A DNA stretch of 64,000 nt, taken from assembly GCA_964017065.1 (NCBI GenBank), contig OZ024790.1, positions 3,032,631 through 3,096,630 on the forward strand, read 5' to 3'. The stretch's first letter is position 1. Each line of letters opens with the position of its first letter. Positions 43,692 through 56,294 of the stretch are shown one piece after another. The stretch is from Haliclona indistincta. Taxonomy: Eukaryota > Porifera > Demospongiae > Haplosclerida > Chalinidae. The position numbers and the translations under genes were made by a program. The notes below the pieces were generated by a model that was not told the origin of the DNA, did no database searches, and saw only the letters and a program-made list of their open reading frames with translations.

Positions 43692-44124
43692 AAAAAATTC
43701 AGTTTAACCATCATTTTTGGTTGTTTTTGCATACTTGATGTACAATTGTAGTAGCTTAATACAAACACATAGTGAGCATGCACAATATTCTGTTGAGTTA
43801 GTGGACATTTTTGTTGTTTCATTATGGAGTGTTCTGTTAACACATTTTCGGATAAAATTAATGTTGAAATTGACTCAAGGAAATGACGACATTACTCCAA
43901 AGCATCTAGCGAAATGCTGAAATAACTGTGATTTTGTAGTTTCCTGCATGTTGAAACAAATTCTCAGTAATAGGAAATTTATGTTAGCACTAACAAAGTA
44001 CTAGACTGTTTGTTGTGAGTTTTGAAGTACAAATGTGTATTTGACAAACTAAAAATACATAGGGAAACTACATGTATAGACTTTGTGAGGAAATAAACAT
44101 ATCCTGTTTTTCACTGAAGTGACC
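43692..44124 (+). promoter_or_regulatory. Type-Z upstream region of G7
   Basis: Nearly identical to 48561-48993 before G8 and closely similar to 24229-24649 and 59751-60187. Contains the AP-1 type TGACTCA at 43871-43877 and GTGAGGAAATAAACATATCC just before the start. The first of the two usual ATGs is GTG here (44119), leaving ACCATGG at 44125. Confidence 0.45.
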
Positions 44125-47100
44125 ATGGTGAAGATGACGGCGTTGATGCTAGCTGCCGTGCTGTCGTTAGTAGCCTCTTCGAGTCATGCTGAGAATCATC
44201 ATTATTATGTGTCTGTTGCCAATGGTAGGGATTGTCCTCCAGACAGTGACTGCCACAGTCTCAGTTACTATCTCTCTGATCCTGAGCTCTACTTCACTTC
44301 CAACACTAGAATAACCTTCTTGGAGGGAACACATCTTCTTGACAGAGAAGGACCGATTAAAATCAGTCAAGTCACTGGTCTCACTCTAATAGGAAGAGGT
44401 CAATGGGTGCGTGGACCAGAGGCGACAATAATGGAATCTACTGCTGTCATCTACTGCACAAATGGAAGTGGAGGATTTTCATTTATTGACTCATCTCAAA
44501 TTGCAATCAATAACTTGTCATTTATCGATTGTGGTGCTCTTCATTCCGATGTAAACAATGATTTCTATTCGACAATACTCTTCACCAATGTATCCTCTTT
44601 GAGTCTTGATACTGTTTCCATACAAAACAGCTCAGGACATGGACTTGTCACTCGAAATTGTCTCCCTGTCAATATTTACTGCCTCTCTATTGCATATTCA
44701 AACATCGATCGCAAATCTAATATTGTACAATGCAATAAGTTTGTCAATGGGAGCAACTTGATGATAATGTATAGCAATACAAAGCTTTATCATAATGGTC
44801 AATTTAGGGTTAGGAATTCCAACTTTACGGATGGATGTGGCACCGGGAGCGTCATTTTTCAATCCATGAACAGTCAATTGATCGATCTTCTTTTCGAAAA
44901 AATTGAGATAGTTCAGACATTGCAAAACAGTGGAGATGGTATCGTGATATTGAGCAATGGGTCTAGTGTTGACTTGCACCTAAGTGACTCAACAATAAAG
45001 AGACGTATAAAAAACTCAACAAAAAATCTTGCTAGAGGACTATGGGTCAAAACACTACCCTCCCTCTTTGCTCAGGCTGCTTCTATTATCATAATACATG
45101 TAGATGGAATATCATTTATTGATTTTTCTGGTGGTCAGCTTTGTTTAGAATTCCATGGTGGACTTTTACTAGATTTGATTGTCAACAACACTGTATTTTC
45201 ACATCAGCAAGTTCGAACACCAGGTCATCAGTATGGAGTACATATATTATTCAACCAAAGTGACTTGAAAGTGTTAGTTCTTCAAAATGTCACCATGTCA
45301 CTAGAGAACGCATTTGAAGTAGGATTGCTTATAGAAATTGCAAATCCAGGGAAGTTATTTGTTCCAGGTGATCTTATAATACAAGACAGTATATTCCAAA
45401 CTAACAGAAACATCAAATCAGTCGTGAGCCTGTCGATCAATAAACCAACATACTTCACAAATTGTGTTTTTATTGAAAACAGTGGAAACTCTGTTATCAG
45501 TGTATCAACAACTGACCATTTATTTCTACGCAATGTCACTTTTGTCAACAACAGCATGACTGCAGTCGCAGTGTGGAATGGATTTGTATGATTCAATGGC
45601 AGCAATAAAATACAGAACAATCGTGCAACTGCAATATTCCTTCAAGGGTCCGCTTTCATTAAAGTAGATGACAACAGTGAACTCATTTTTCTGAACAACT
45701 CTGATAGTACGGTTGGTGGAGCTATTCACGTGTATGATATGCGAACATTTCAGAATGACTACTGCTCTATTCTAGTCAGCAATAACTCACAGATTATATT
45801 CTCAGGAAACCGTGCAGTTGAAGGAGGAGGAGATGTGTATGGAGCTAGATTAGTAGACTGTTTAGACATTGATAACAATCATTTGCCGAGACGAGGCCAA
45901 CCAAACGAAACATCTTGGTACTTCAATATACCACAGTCTCACCGAATGAACTTCAGCAACACTCAAGCACTCTCATCCTTTTCTTCTGATCCCATCATGG
46001 TCTGCTTTTGTGAGAATAAATTCCCGAACTGTTCCAAGAGAATGCACTTTCATGAAAGCTTGTTTCCAGGAGAAGAAGCAAAGACTGAAATTGCAACAGT
46101 AGGTAACTATGGTGGTACCAGTTCAGGTACTGTGTCTATAGCTGTACACAATGCATCACTGGTCAGACCATATGGACCTCAAGGAACTACTGCCAGGTGT
46201 CTTGAGCTTCATCTTCTTCTAAATAGTTCCGGTCCTACATCAGCATCTGCGGACATCACAGTGAACGGAGGGTTACCAGGATGGGGTGTTACTCTTGTTG
46301 TAGATATCATGGAGTGTCCTCCTGGTTTCATCAAGAACGAGCAGACTGGAAGGTGTGAGTGTGCACCTCTCCTCAAAAACTACAGCATATCTTGCATTGC
46401 ATCTCACAATGCTTCATACTTTCGTAGATCAGGAAGCAACTGGTTTGCTTTTCTCAACACCACTAACAGGACTTGCCTCACAGTATACACTGACTGTCCA
46501 TTTGACTATTGCAACTCTTCTCAAGTCACATTTAACATTCTCGATCCTGATGATCAGTGTACTGGTGGTAGGGAAGGTATTCTGTGTGGTCAGTGTCAAC
46601 CTGGCCTCAGCTTGTTACTGGGCTCTAATCGCTGTACCTCTTGCTCTAATGTGTACCTTCTCCTTGAGTTAGTATTCGCTGTGGCCGGCATTGTATTAGT
46701 GGGTGTAATAATGGCTCTCAATCTGACTGTATCAGTAGGTGCAGTGAATGGACTATTGCTCTATGCTAACATGGTCAAACTGAACGAGAGTGTGTTCTTT
46801 CCCAATGGTAGACCACCAGTAGTGAGCCAGTTCATATCATGGCTAAACCTTGACTTTGGAATAGAATTGTGCTTGTTTGATGGACTAGATGGATATTGGA
46901 AGACTTGGCTTCAGTTTGTTTTCCCATCATATCTCTTTCTTCTCATGGGAGCCATCATCTTGGGTAGCCATTACTCAGCGAAAATTTGCAGGTTGTGTGG
47001 CTCTAATGCAGTGCCAGCTCTTGCCACACTGTTCCTTATGTCCTATACTAAGATCTTACAGACAGTCACTAATGCTTTGTCAATGTCTCAGTTAAACTGT

Positions 47101-47952
47101 AATAGCACTCTCCTCAAAGTGTGGAGTGTGGACGGTAACATTGCCTATTTCAGTGTTCAACACCTGATTCTTGTCATCTTCTCAGGCTGTGTGTTGATTG
47201 TGGGAGTGGCCTATCCTCTACTGGTCTTGTTTGCTCCTCTTCTAGAACGATACAGTGACAAATGTATTCCAAGTAACTGGAATCCAGTATCAAAGATGAA
47301 GCCATTGCTCGATGCATATGGAGGACCATACAAAGACAGGCATCGTTACTGGACTGGTGTGACTCTGCTTGTGCGTCTACTAGTAACCATTGTATTCTCC
47401 TTCACATCTGGCAGGCTAGTATTCCTCAACAGTGTTATCATAGCTGTCATTATGCAAGGGTTCTTCTTCACTTGGTCATTCACAAAGGGTGTCTATAGAA
47501 GCATTATTCTAAATGTTTTGGATTCTTTGTTTCTTCTCAACCTGTTTGTTCTCGCTAATAGCAGTCTTTTGTTTCTTTACCTAAAGTTGACAACAGCACA
47601 AGAAGTGACCACAATTGTTTCAATCTGTCTGTCTCTTCTTGGTTTCCTAGCTATAGTAGTTGAGTGTGTTTGGTTGAGAATAAAACGAAAATGGTTGAGG
47701 ACTGTAAAAACTAATCGACTAACCTCTTTACAAGAAGTGGAACAGCTGATAAGCAGCAGTGATAGTGACAGAGCTGACTCACCTAACAAGCGATCAGGAT
47801 CTCCACCATCTCATGTGTATGGTACAATACGAGGAGAGCACCAGTTTGACCTTCACTTACTAGACAACACTCGTAACATCAACTCACCATCATCCAGTGC
47901 TGTTCTGAGAGAAAGAGAGCCTTTGCTGTTTAGCACTTCTGCTCAATATTGA
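44125..47952 (+). pseudogene. Array gene G7: class III ectodomain, single in-frame stop
   Basis: ATG 44125 in ACCATGG context; signal peptide MVKMTALMLAAVLSLVASSSHAE. From about residue 130 the ectodomain belongs to a third class not seen elsewhere here (VNNDFYSTILFTNVSSLSLD, FRVRNSNFTDGCGTGS, IEIVQTLQNSGDG). The only lesion is TGA at 45589-45591 where others have CAA in VVQFNG; the frame is open on both sides and over the whole remaining length to 47952. It is thus one codon away from an open frame of about 1,275 codons. Options are a very young null allele, an assembly error, or a stop that is read through. The later block (TQALSSFSSDPIMVCFCENKFPNCSKRMHFHE) is of the G5/G10 type. Confidence 0.75.
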
Positions 47953-48314
47953 AACAAGTTTCAATTTAACAATCCTTTTTTGATATTTTATACCGAATAC
48001 ATGTATGATGTACCTAACTTCATGTACTAGCTTTGTAAAAAATATTTAGTCAGTTGCATTTCGAGTTCTTGTACTTTGTGTAGTGTGTATTTGTAGTTAC
48101 GTTGTGTTATAGAAGTTTGAAAATAAAAGTAACTATGAAATGAGACACAGGGAAGTATAATATTGATTTTATTCTTGAGGCGCCTTTTAGAAATAACCGT
48201 GTGCAGGTTAAAATAAATTTACGGGAATAGGAAACTGATGTTAGCACTAAAAATAGACAGTTTGTTGTGAATGCATATGTGACATTCACAAAGTTAACTA
48301 CAAAAACTAGGTGT

Positions 48315-48560
48315 TGCAGAGCAAATACTTACTTTTTGAGAGGACTACAGGTTAGTTTGCAAACGGCCTCAGTGATGATTACAGCATCCATGCTAGCTGC
48401 AGTGCTGCTATCATAAACCTCTTTGTGTCTTGGTGAGGATCATCACTACTGTGTGTATCCTACCAATGGTCCTGTAAACAATGACTGCCACAGTCTCGGT
48501 CTCAGTGCTGTTCTGGGAGAAAGAGAGCCTTTACTTTTTTGCACTTCTACTGAAGATTGA
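48315..48560 (+). pseudogene. Collapsed type-Y relic 2
   Basis: Nearly identical to the relic at 43445-43691, including the internal TAA and the head-to-tail junction. It shows that G7 and G8 share a recent tandem duplication of about 4.87 kb that carried the relic with it. Confidence 0.8.
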
Positions 48561-48987
48561 AAAAAATTCAGTTTAACCATCATTTTTGGTTGTTTTTGCA
48601 TACTTGATGTACAATTGTAGTAGCTTAATACAAACACATAGTGAGCATGCACAATATTCTGTTGAGTTAGTGGACATTTTTGTTGTTTCATTATGGAGTG
48701 TTCTGTTAACACATTTTCGGATAAAATTAATGTTGAAATTGACTCAAGGAAATGACGACATTACTCCAAAGCATCTAGCGAAACGCTGAAATAACTGTGA
48801 TTTTGTAGTTTCCTGCATGTTGAAACAAATTCTCAGTAATAGGAAATTTATGTTAGCACTAACAAAGTACTAGGCTGTTTGTTGTGAGTTTTGAAGTACA
48901 AATGTGTATTTGACAAACTAAAAATACATAGGGAAACTACATGTATAGACTTTGTGAGGAAATAAACATATCCTGTTTTTCACTGAA
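48561..48987 (+). promoter_or_regulatory. Type-Z upstream region of G8
   Basis: Almost base-for-base the same as the G7 upstream region, with TGACTCA at 48740-48746. The first ATG is kept (GAAATGACCATGG). Confidence 0.45.
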
Positions 48988-51900
48988 ATGACCATGGTGA
49001 AGATGACGGCGTTGATGCTAGCTGCTGTGCTGTTGTTAGTAGCCTCTTCGAGTCATGCTGAGAATCATCATTATTATGTGTCTGTTGCCAATGGCAAGGA
49101 TTGTCCTCCAGACAGTGACTGTCACAGTCTCAGTTACTATCTCTCTGATCCTGAGCTCTACTTCTCTTCCAACACTAGAATAACCTTCTTGGAGGGAACA
49201 CATCTTCTTGACAGAGAAGGACCGATTAAAATCAGTCAAGTCACTGGTCTCACTCTAATAGGAAGAGGTCAATGGGTGCCTGGACCAGAGGAGACAATAA
49301 TGGAATCTACTGCTGTCATCTACTGCACAAATGGAAGTGGAGGATTTGCGTTTTATGACTCATCTCATATTACAGTTATCTTACTGTCTCTGATTAACTG
49401 TGGTGCATTTCATTCTGATGTCAAAGTGCTCGATAAAGAGTTCTATTCAACGTTACTTTTTTCAAATAATTATTGATCAATTACATCTTTTGACTGTCTC
49501 GATACAAAACAGCTCAGAACATGGACTAATTGTTCACAATTGTCTTGATCAGACTATTCTCGACTGTTCTATTGCGTATTCAAACATTGATCGCAATTCT
49601 GACACTCTAAAATGCAAAGAAAATGTAAGTGGAAGCAATTTGATGATCTTGGTTACAAATGTTATCAGCTTTGTTTCAGTTGTGAATTCCAACTTTACCG
49701 ATGGATGTGGCAACTCACAGTATGGAGGCATTGTAGTATCTGGTAAATCAGTTGATCTTTCTATAGAAGCAATTGAAGTAGTCCAGAAGTTGCAAAACAG
49801 TGGAGATGGATTTGTAATTTTTAGCAATAGCATTACCTTGAATCTCAGTAATTCAAAACTGAGGGGAACTGCAGACTATTCAGCACAGCGAAATCATGCT
49901 AGAGGCTTATGGATAAACATACCCTCCCCAGCTATTGATGCTAATATCAAAATAGATAGATCATCATTTATTGATATTTCTGGCTGTCAGATTTGTACCA
50001 AATTTTATGGTGGAGCTGCTTCACACTTAGTTGTTAAAAATACTGAATTTTCACACAAACAAGTACCAACACCAGGACATCAGTATGGAATACATATATT
50101 TATCAACCAAACTGCCTCAAGCATTGAGAATGCATTCGAACTTCAAAACGTAACTCTTTCGCTAAACAATGCTTTTGCAGTGGGATTATTTTTCGAACTT
50201 GTAACTTCAGGAAAATTACAAATACTACAGCGAAATTTCATTACAATAAAAGACAGTGTTTTTAGTTCAAACAAAAATATGAATTCTGCAGTTAGACTGT
50301 CAGTTGACAAACTACATGTAGTCAATATAACAAACTGTGTCTTCCTCGATAACAGTGGAGGCTCTGCTATCAGTGTATCAACAACTGATCGATTGCTTTT
50401 AAGTAATGTCACATTTACTAATAACAGTATGACTGCAGTCGCAGTGTGGAATGGTGTTGTACAATTCAATGGCAGAAACAAGATACAAAACAACCAAGCA
50501 ACTGGAATATTCCTTCAAGGGTCCTCTTACATCAAAGTAAACTACAACAGCGAACTCATTTTTCTGAACAATACTGATGGTACGGTTGGAGGAGCAATCC
50601 ATGTGATTGATATGAGAACATTTCAGAATGACTACTGCTCTATTCTAGTCAGCAATGACTCACAGATTATATTCTCAGGAAACCGTGCAGTTGAAGGAGG
50701 AGGAGATGTGTATGGAGCTAGATTAGTAGACTGCTTAGACATTGATAACAATCATGTTCCAAGACAAGGCCAACCAAACGAAACATCTTGGTACTTCAAC
50801 ATACCACAGTCACACAGAATGAACTTCAGCAACACTGACCTACTCTCTTCCATTTCGTCTGATCCCATCATGGTCTGTTTCTGTGAGAATGACTTTCCAA
50901 ACTGTTCCCAAAGGTCTCTTTCCCATGAAAGCTTGTTTCCAGGTGAAGAATCAAAGACTGAAATTGCAACAGTAGGTAACTATGGTGGTACCAGTTCAGG
51001 TACTGTGTCTATAGCTGTACACAATGCATCACTGGTCAGACCATATGGACCTCAAGGAACTACTGCCAGGTGTCACAAGCTTCATCTTCTTCTAGATAGC
51101 TCTGGTCCTACATCAGCATCTGTGGCCATCACAGTGAACGGAGGGTTACCAGGATGGGGTGTTACTCTTGCTGTAGATATCATGGAGTGTCCTCCTGGTT
51201 TCATCAAGAACGAGCAGTCTGGAAGGTGTGAGTGTGCACCTCTCCTCAAACACTACAGCATATCTTGCATTGCATCTCACAATGCCTCATACTTTAGTAG
51301 ATCAGGAAGCAACTGGTTTGCTTTTCTCAACACCACTAATAGGACTTGCCTCACAGTATACACTGACTGTCCATTTGACTATTGCAACTCTTCTCAAGTC
51401 ACATTTAACATTCTCGATCCTGATGATCAGTGTACTGGTGGTAGGGAAGGTATTCTGTGTGGTCAGTGTCAACCTGGCCTCAGCTTGTTACTGGGCTCTA
51501 ATCGCTGTGCCTCTTGCTCTAATGTGTACCTTCTCCTTGTGTTAGTATTTGCTGTGGCTGGCATTGTATTAGTGGGTGTAATAATGGCTCTCAATCTGAC
51601 TGTATCAGTAGGTGCAGTGAATGGACTATTGCTCTATGCTAACATGGTCAAACTGAACGAGAGTGTGTTCTTTCCCAATGGTAGACCACCAGTAGTGAGC
51701 CAGTTCATATCATGGCTAAACCTTGACTTTGGAATAGAATTGTGCTTGATTGATGGACTAGATGGATATTGGAAGACTTGGCTTCAGTTTATTTTCCCAT
51801 CATATCTCTTTCTTATCATGGGAGCCATCATTTTTGGTAGCCATTACTCGGCGAAAATTTGCAGGTTGTGTGGCTCTAATGCAGTGCCAGCTCTTGCCAC

Positions 51901-52825
51901 ACTGTTCCTCATGTCCTATACTAAGATCTTACAGACAGTCACTAATGCCTTAGCTATGTCTAAGTTAAACTGTAATGGCACTCTCCTCAATGTGTGGAGC
52001 GTGGATGGTAACATTGACTATATCAGTGTTCAACACCTGATTCTTGTCATCTTCTCAGGCTGTGTGTTGATTGTGGGAGTGGCCTATCCTCTACTGGTCT
52101 TGTTTGCTCCTCTTCTTGAGCGATACAGTGACAAATGTATTCCAATTAACTGGAATCCAGTATCAAAGATGAAGCCAATGCTCGATGCATATGGAGGACC
52201 ATACAAAGACAGGCATCGTTACTGGACTGGTGTGACTCTACTTGTGCGTCTACTAGTAGCCATTGTATTCTCCTTCACATCTGGCAGGCTAGTATTCCTC
52301 AACAGTGTTATCATAGCTGTCATTGTGCAAGGGTTCTTCTTCACTTGGTCATTCACAAAGGGTGTCTATAGAAGCATTACTCTATATATCTTGGATTCTA
52401 TGTTTCTTCTCAACCTGTTTGTTCTCGCAAATAGCAGTCTTTTGTTTCTTTACCTGAAGTTGACAACAGCACAAGAAGTGACCACAATTGTTTCAATCTG
52501 TCTGTCTCTTCTTGGTTTCCTAGCTATAGCAATTGAGTGTGTTTGGTTGAGAATAAAACGAAAATGGTTGAGGACAGTAAAAACTAATCGACTAACCTCT
52601 TTACAAGAAGTGGAACACTTGATAAGCAGCAGTGATAGTGACAGAGCTGACTCACCTAACAAGCGATCAGGATCTCCACCATCTCATGTGTATGGTACAA
52701 TACGAGGAGAGCACCAGTTTGACCTACACTTACCAGACAACAGTCGTAACATCAACTCACCATCATCCAGTGCTGTTCTGAGAGAAAGAGAGCCTTTGCT
52801 GTTTAGCACTTCAATTCAAGATTGA
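48988..52825 (+). pseudogene. Array gene G8: class I ectodomain, single 4-base frameshift
   Basis: The ATG at 48988 gives MTMVKMTALMLAAVLLLVASSSHAE, the type-Z leader. The ectodomain is class I, unlike that of G7 although the flanks are almost the same. The only lesion is a four-base insertion at about 49467-49472 (TCAAATAATTATTGATC against TCAAATATTGATC in G6), which brings TGA at 49474-49476. After it the frame is open to 52825 (about 1,115 codons). In-frame differences from G6 include loss of VLA in the QYGGIVVSGKS segment and HVVNITNC. The neck, membrane segments, HVYGTI and EREPLL are complete. This may be a recent null or a read error. Confidence 0.75.
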
Positions 52826-53135
52826 TTCTTTAATAGTCAAAGCAAGCTGTTTCATTGTTCTTTATAGCTAAGAATTAATAGTTCATATTACAATAGTTAG
52901 TTAGAGTAGTAGTGAATTTTAGGACCGTATTTTATGATTATACATTTTAATGATAATTATTACTGGAGTAAGAATCATTCATACATTTGTATACTCAGTA
53001 CAAAATGAATCTTACAGATTCAAGTCTTAATTTTGCAGTAGTAAAATTTACACTAAACAGAATAATTTTTATTAAACAACTTCATGTTAAGAAGTTGTTA
53101 AAGTAAATGAGAAAATTTAAAGAATAAGAGAATAG

Positions 53136-53282
53136 GTGAGGAGATGTGTATGGAGCTAGATTAGTTGACTGCTTAGACATTGATAACAAACGTGAGCCGA
53201 GAATAGGCCAAAAAGACATCTTGGTACTTCAATACACCGACAGTCACACAAAATGCGCTTCAGCATTACTGAAACACTCTCC
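53136..53282 (+). pseudogene. Short mid-gene remnant 3 of an array gene
   Basis: The third example of the remnant after G3 and G5: VYGARLVDCLDIDNK followed by decayed sequence and the CT-rich CACTCTCCCTCTCCGTACC. Its left end is shorter than in the other two. Confidence 0.8.
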
Positions 53283-54100
53283 CTCTCCGTACCTCTCTCA
53301 TCCATTCTACTCTCGTTTCCTGTCTTATCCACTCTCCATTTCTCTTGTACAGTGTATTCTAGCTATGATCATTGATCTACCACTGCTTCCTCTTCCAATT
53401 GTGCTTTTTAATTAGCACACCTACATGTACACACTAGTGGAATAATCTGGCAGCATCATGCAGTTGAGTGTTACGTTAATTAGGTATAGTAGCTAATACA
53501 TAAAAATCTATAATGGAACAGACATGATGGCAGTCAGGACTAGGGAATCACCATTATCAGATCAAAATTTATTCAGCCAAAAAATTAAAAATACGATAGT
53601 ACATAATAATTATTACTATATTGATGCTTGTTTTAACAATGATAAGATGATTTGTTAAATTCTCCCAAAGTATGAAATTTAAAGAACAACAAGGAAATTG
53701 TGATTTAGTTAAGAATTTGCTACTGCAGTAACCTATGCCAGCTATATGCAATAAACAAAACTGAATTTTTCTAAAGTACTACAATATATACCATAACTGC
53801 CAAAAGTAATGCAGCTATACGTTAATGCAATAAGTTTACATTTCAGCACTAGGTGATAGTACAAACTAGAGTAAAATCACCAACTGTGGTTGGGTAAAGA
53901 ATGTGAGGTCTAAGTAGCTACTTGGACTTTAAATGAGATTCATTAAGTGATGACGTAATTCATGATAGTAGTTTACAATGCTCCGTCGAGTGTACTGATA
54001 CGTACAAAAAATGTATGACACGCCCTTGATGACACTCATGCTATACATTAAAAGCAGCAATCAGACGAATTTACAGTTCAGTTCAGCGCTCTACTTGACT
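53283..54100 (+). promoter_or_regulatory. Intergenic region before G9 with type-X promoter block
   Basis: Homologous to the regions before G4 and G6. Type-X block at about 53880-54020 with TGACGTAA at 53951-53958. A 13-base insertion after ATGTATGACAC puts the upstream ATG at 54011 in frame with the main gene, unlike in G2, G4 and G6. Confidence 0.45.
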
Positions 54101-55055
54101 ATGAATGTGTCACCATTTGTTCTGGCTGCAGTGCTATTGTCTGTAGCCTCCTCAGTGAGTCTTACTGAGGATCACTATGTGTCAGCTCACAATAGCAAGG
54201 ATTGTCCTCCAGACAGTGACTGCCACAGTCTCAGTTACTATCTCTCTGATCCTGAGCTCTTCTTCACTTCCAACACCAAAATAACTTTCTTGGAGGGAAC
54301 ACATCTTCTTGACAGAGAAGAACCGATTAAAATCAGTCAAGTCAGTAATCTCACTATTTGTAGCAATGGTCAATGGGTCCTTGGACCAGAGGAGACAATA
54401 ATGGAATCTACTGCTGTCATCTACTGCACAAATGGAAGTGGAGGATTTGCATTTTATGACTCATCTCTTATTACAATCACCTTACTGTCCGTGTTTAACT
54501 GTGGTGCATTCCATTCTGATGTCAAAGTGCTCGATAAAGAATTCTATTCAACGTTCCTTCTTTCAAATATTGATCATATACATCTTTCTTATGTCTCAAT
54601 ACAAAACAGCTCAGAACATGGACTAATTGTTCACAATTGTCTTTATCCACTTATTCTCTACTGTTCAATTGCATATTCAAACATTGATCGCAATTCTGAC
54701 ACTCTAAAATGCAAGGAAAATGCAAGTGGAAGCAATTTGATGGTCTTGGTTACAAATTTTTTCAGCTTAGTTTCAGTTTGGAATTCCAACTTTACCGATG
54801 GATGTGGCAACTCACAGTATGGAGGCATTGTATTTCAGGCTGTATCTTGTGAATCAGTCGATTTTTCTATAACAGCAATTGAAGTAGTCCAGAAATTGCA
54901 AAATAGCGGAGACGGATTAGTAATTTTTAACAATAGGACAACCATTAGCTTGAATCTCATTAATTCAAAACTGAAGGGAACTGCAGACAATTCATCACAG
55001 CGCAATCATGCTAGAGGCTTATGGATAAACACAATAGCTACTGATACTGGTATCA

Positions 55056-55445
55056 CAAGAAAATTAAAAAGATTTCTATCGAAATCAAAAGGATGTAGGG
55101 TTGTGAAATCTACCACTGGTCCACAATGTAAACTAACAAGGAACAAGCATGGAATGGTAACACGATTGACTTGCTAACAGACCATAGATCCCTACATCAG
55201 TGGCTGCTGTGGTTGGTTATAGCTAGTTCAGCTAGTTGCTGTTGACTGACACCTAATGTGCATTCAGCTTGTGACAAAATATTGATCTTATGTACAGCCA
55301 CTGATGTAGGGATCTATGGTCTGTTAGCAAGTCAATCGTGTTACCATTCCATGCTTGTTCCTTGTTAGTTTACATTGTGGACCAGTGGTAGATTTCACAA
55401 CCCTACATCCTTTTGATTTCGATAGAAATCTTTTTAATTTTCTTG
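55056..55445. repeat. Long inverted repeat, 151-bp arms (element B)
   Basis: Arms 55056-55206 and 55295-55445 are complementary with few mismatches. The loop is the reverse complement of the loop in copy A, which confirms the opposite orientation of the two elements. Confidence 0.9.
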
Positions 55446-56294
55446 TTTGTGTCCTTTTTTCTTTTTCAGCGAAGTGCAGTTCAATATCATGCATGACCTG
55501 AGCTGTCTTTGTTTCCACCATTGGTTTAGTTTTCCTGTTGTTGGTGGCTTTTCTTTATTATTAAGAATTTTAAACTTGTAGCTAATAATAATTGTTATGC
55601 TGTACATATCAGCTCGCCTACACATGCATGCAGTGGATACGAGCCCCGCCCACAATTGTTTGTAGACATGTACGGCGGTTGTAATTATCTGGCAAGCGCA
55701 GAATGGTGATCCTATACGGGCTTACCGTTCTTCGAAGACTCCAGACAAATACATGTACGTGTTCTCCGTGATCCATAAGGCGCGCGGCGATACTCAAGCT
55801 AGTGCTTGGTCACGTGCGCTAACCAATGCTTGGTCACGTGCGTATTGCGCAATCACATCAATGGCGTCTAACACTTAGCTGACAATGGATCACGATCGAG
55901 AAATCGCGGAATTTATATCGACGTTTCGCTAAAAACTAAGTTCAAAAGGCACCTGCCAGGAGAATTTCATGACTGTTCATGGGTGTTTTGGTCTCGGCAT
56001 TGCTCGCGTAAAGGCGCTAGGCGCGCTGAAGAAAGAAAGAAAGAAAGAAGAAAACGAAGATGACGAAACACGATTTTCACCGTTTTCAGGTTCGTCACTT
56101 TAGTAACAACTTTGAGCAATCTCCTTGCTACTGTAAGATGGGGCAACGCCAGAGAGCAGATTTAAGTGTCTTTTGACGTATACAATTCATGACCAGGCGA
56201 AATATCAGCGTTTGAACGCTAATACATTGTATGTAGCCGCCATCTTGTTTTCTCGTTCAACCCTACATAGGGAGGCACTACCGTGCCTCCCTAA
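55056..56294 (+). mobile_element. Helitron-like non-autonomous element, copy B (in G9)
   Basis: 1,239 bp, the same length as copy A but on the other strand relative to the host gene. It starts CAAGAAAATTAAAAAG after host A and ends with the hairpin GGGAGGCAC-TACC-GTGCCTCCC plus TAA before host T, with no target duplication. The uninterrupted site (GTATCATAATAGATGG) is present in G2 and G6. The 5' end has 151-bp inverted repeats with an 88-base loop (55056-55206 and 55295-55445). No long open frame. The two copies differ by scattered substitutions and small indels, so both are moderately old or come from different source copies. Confidence 0.7.
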
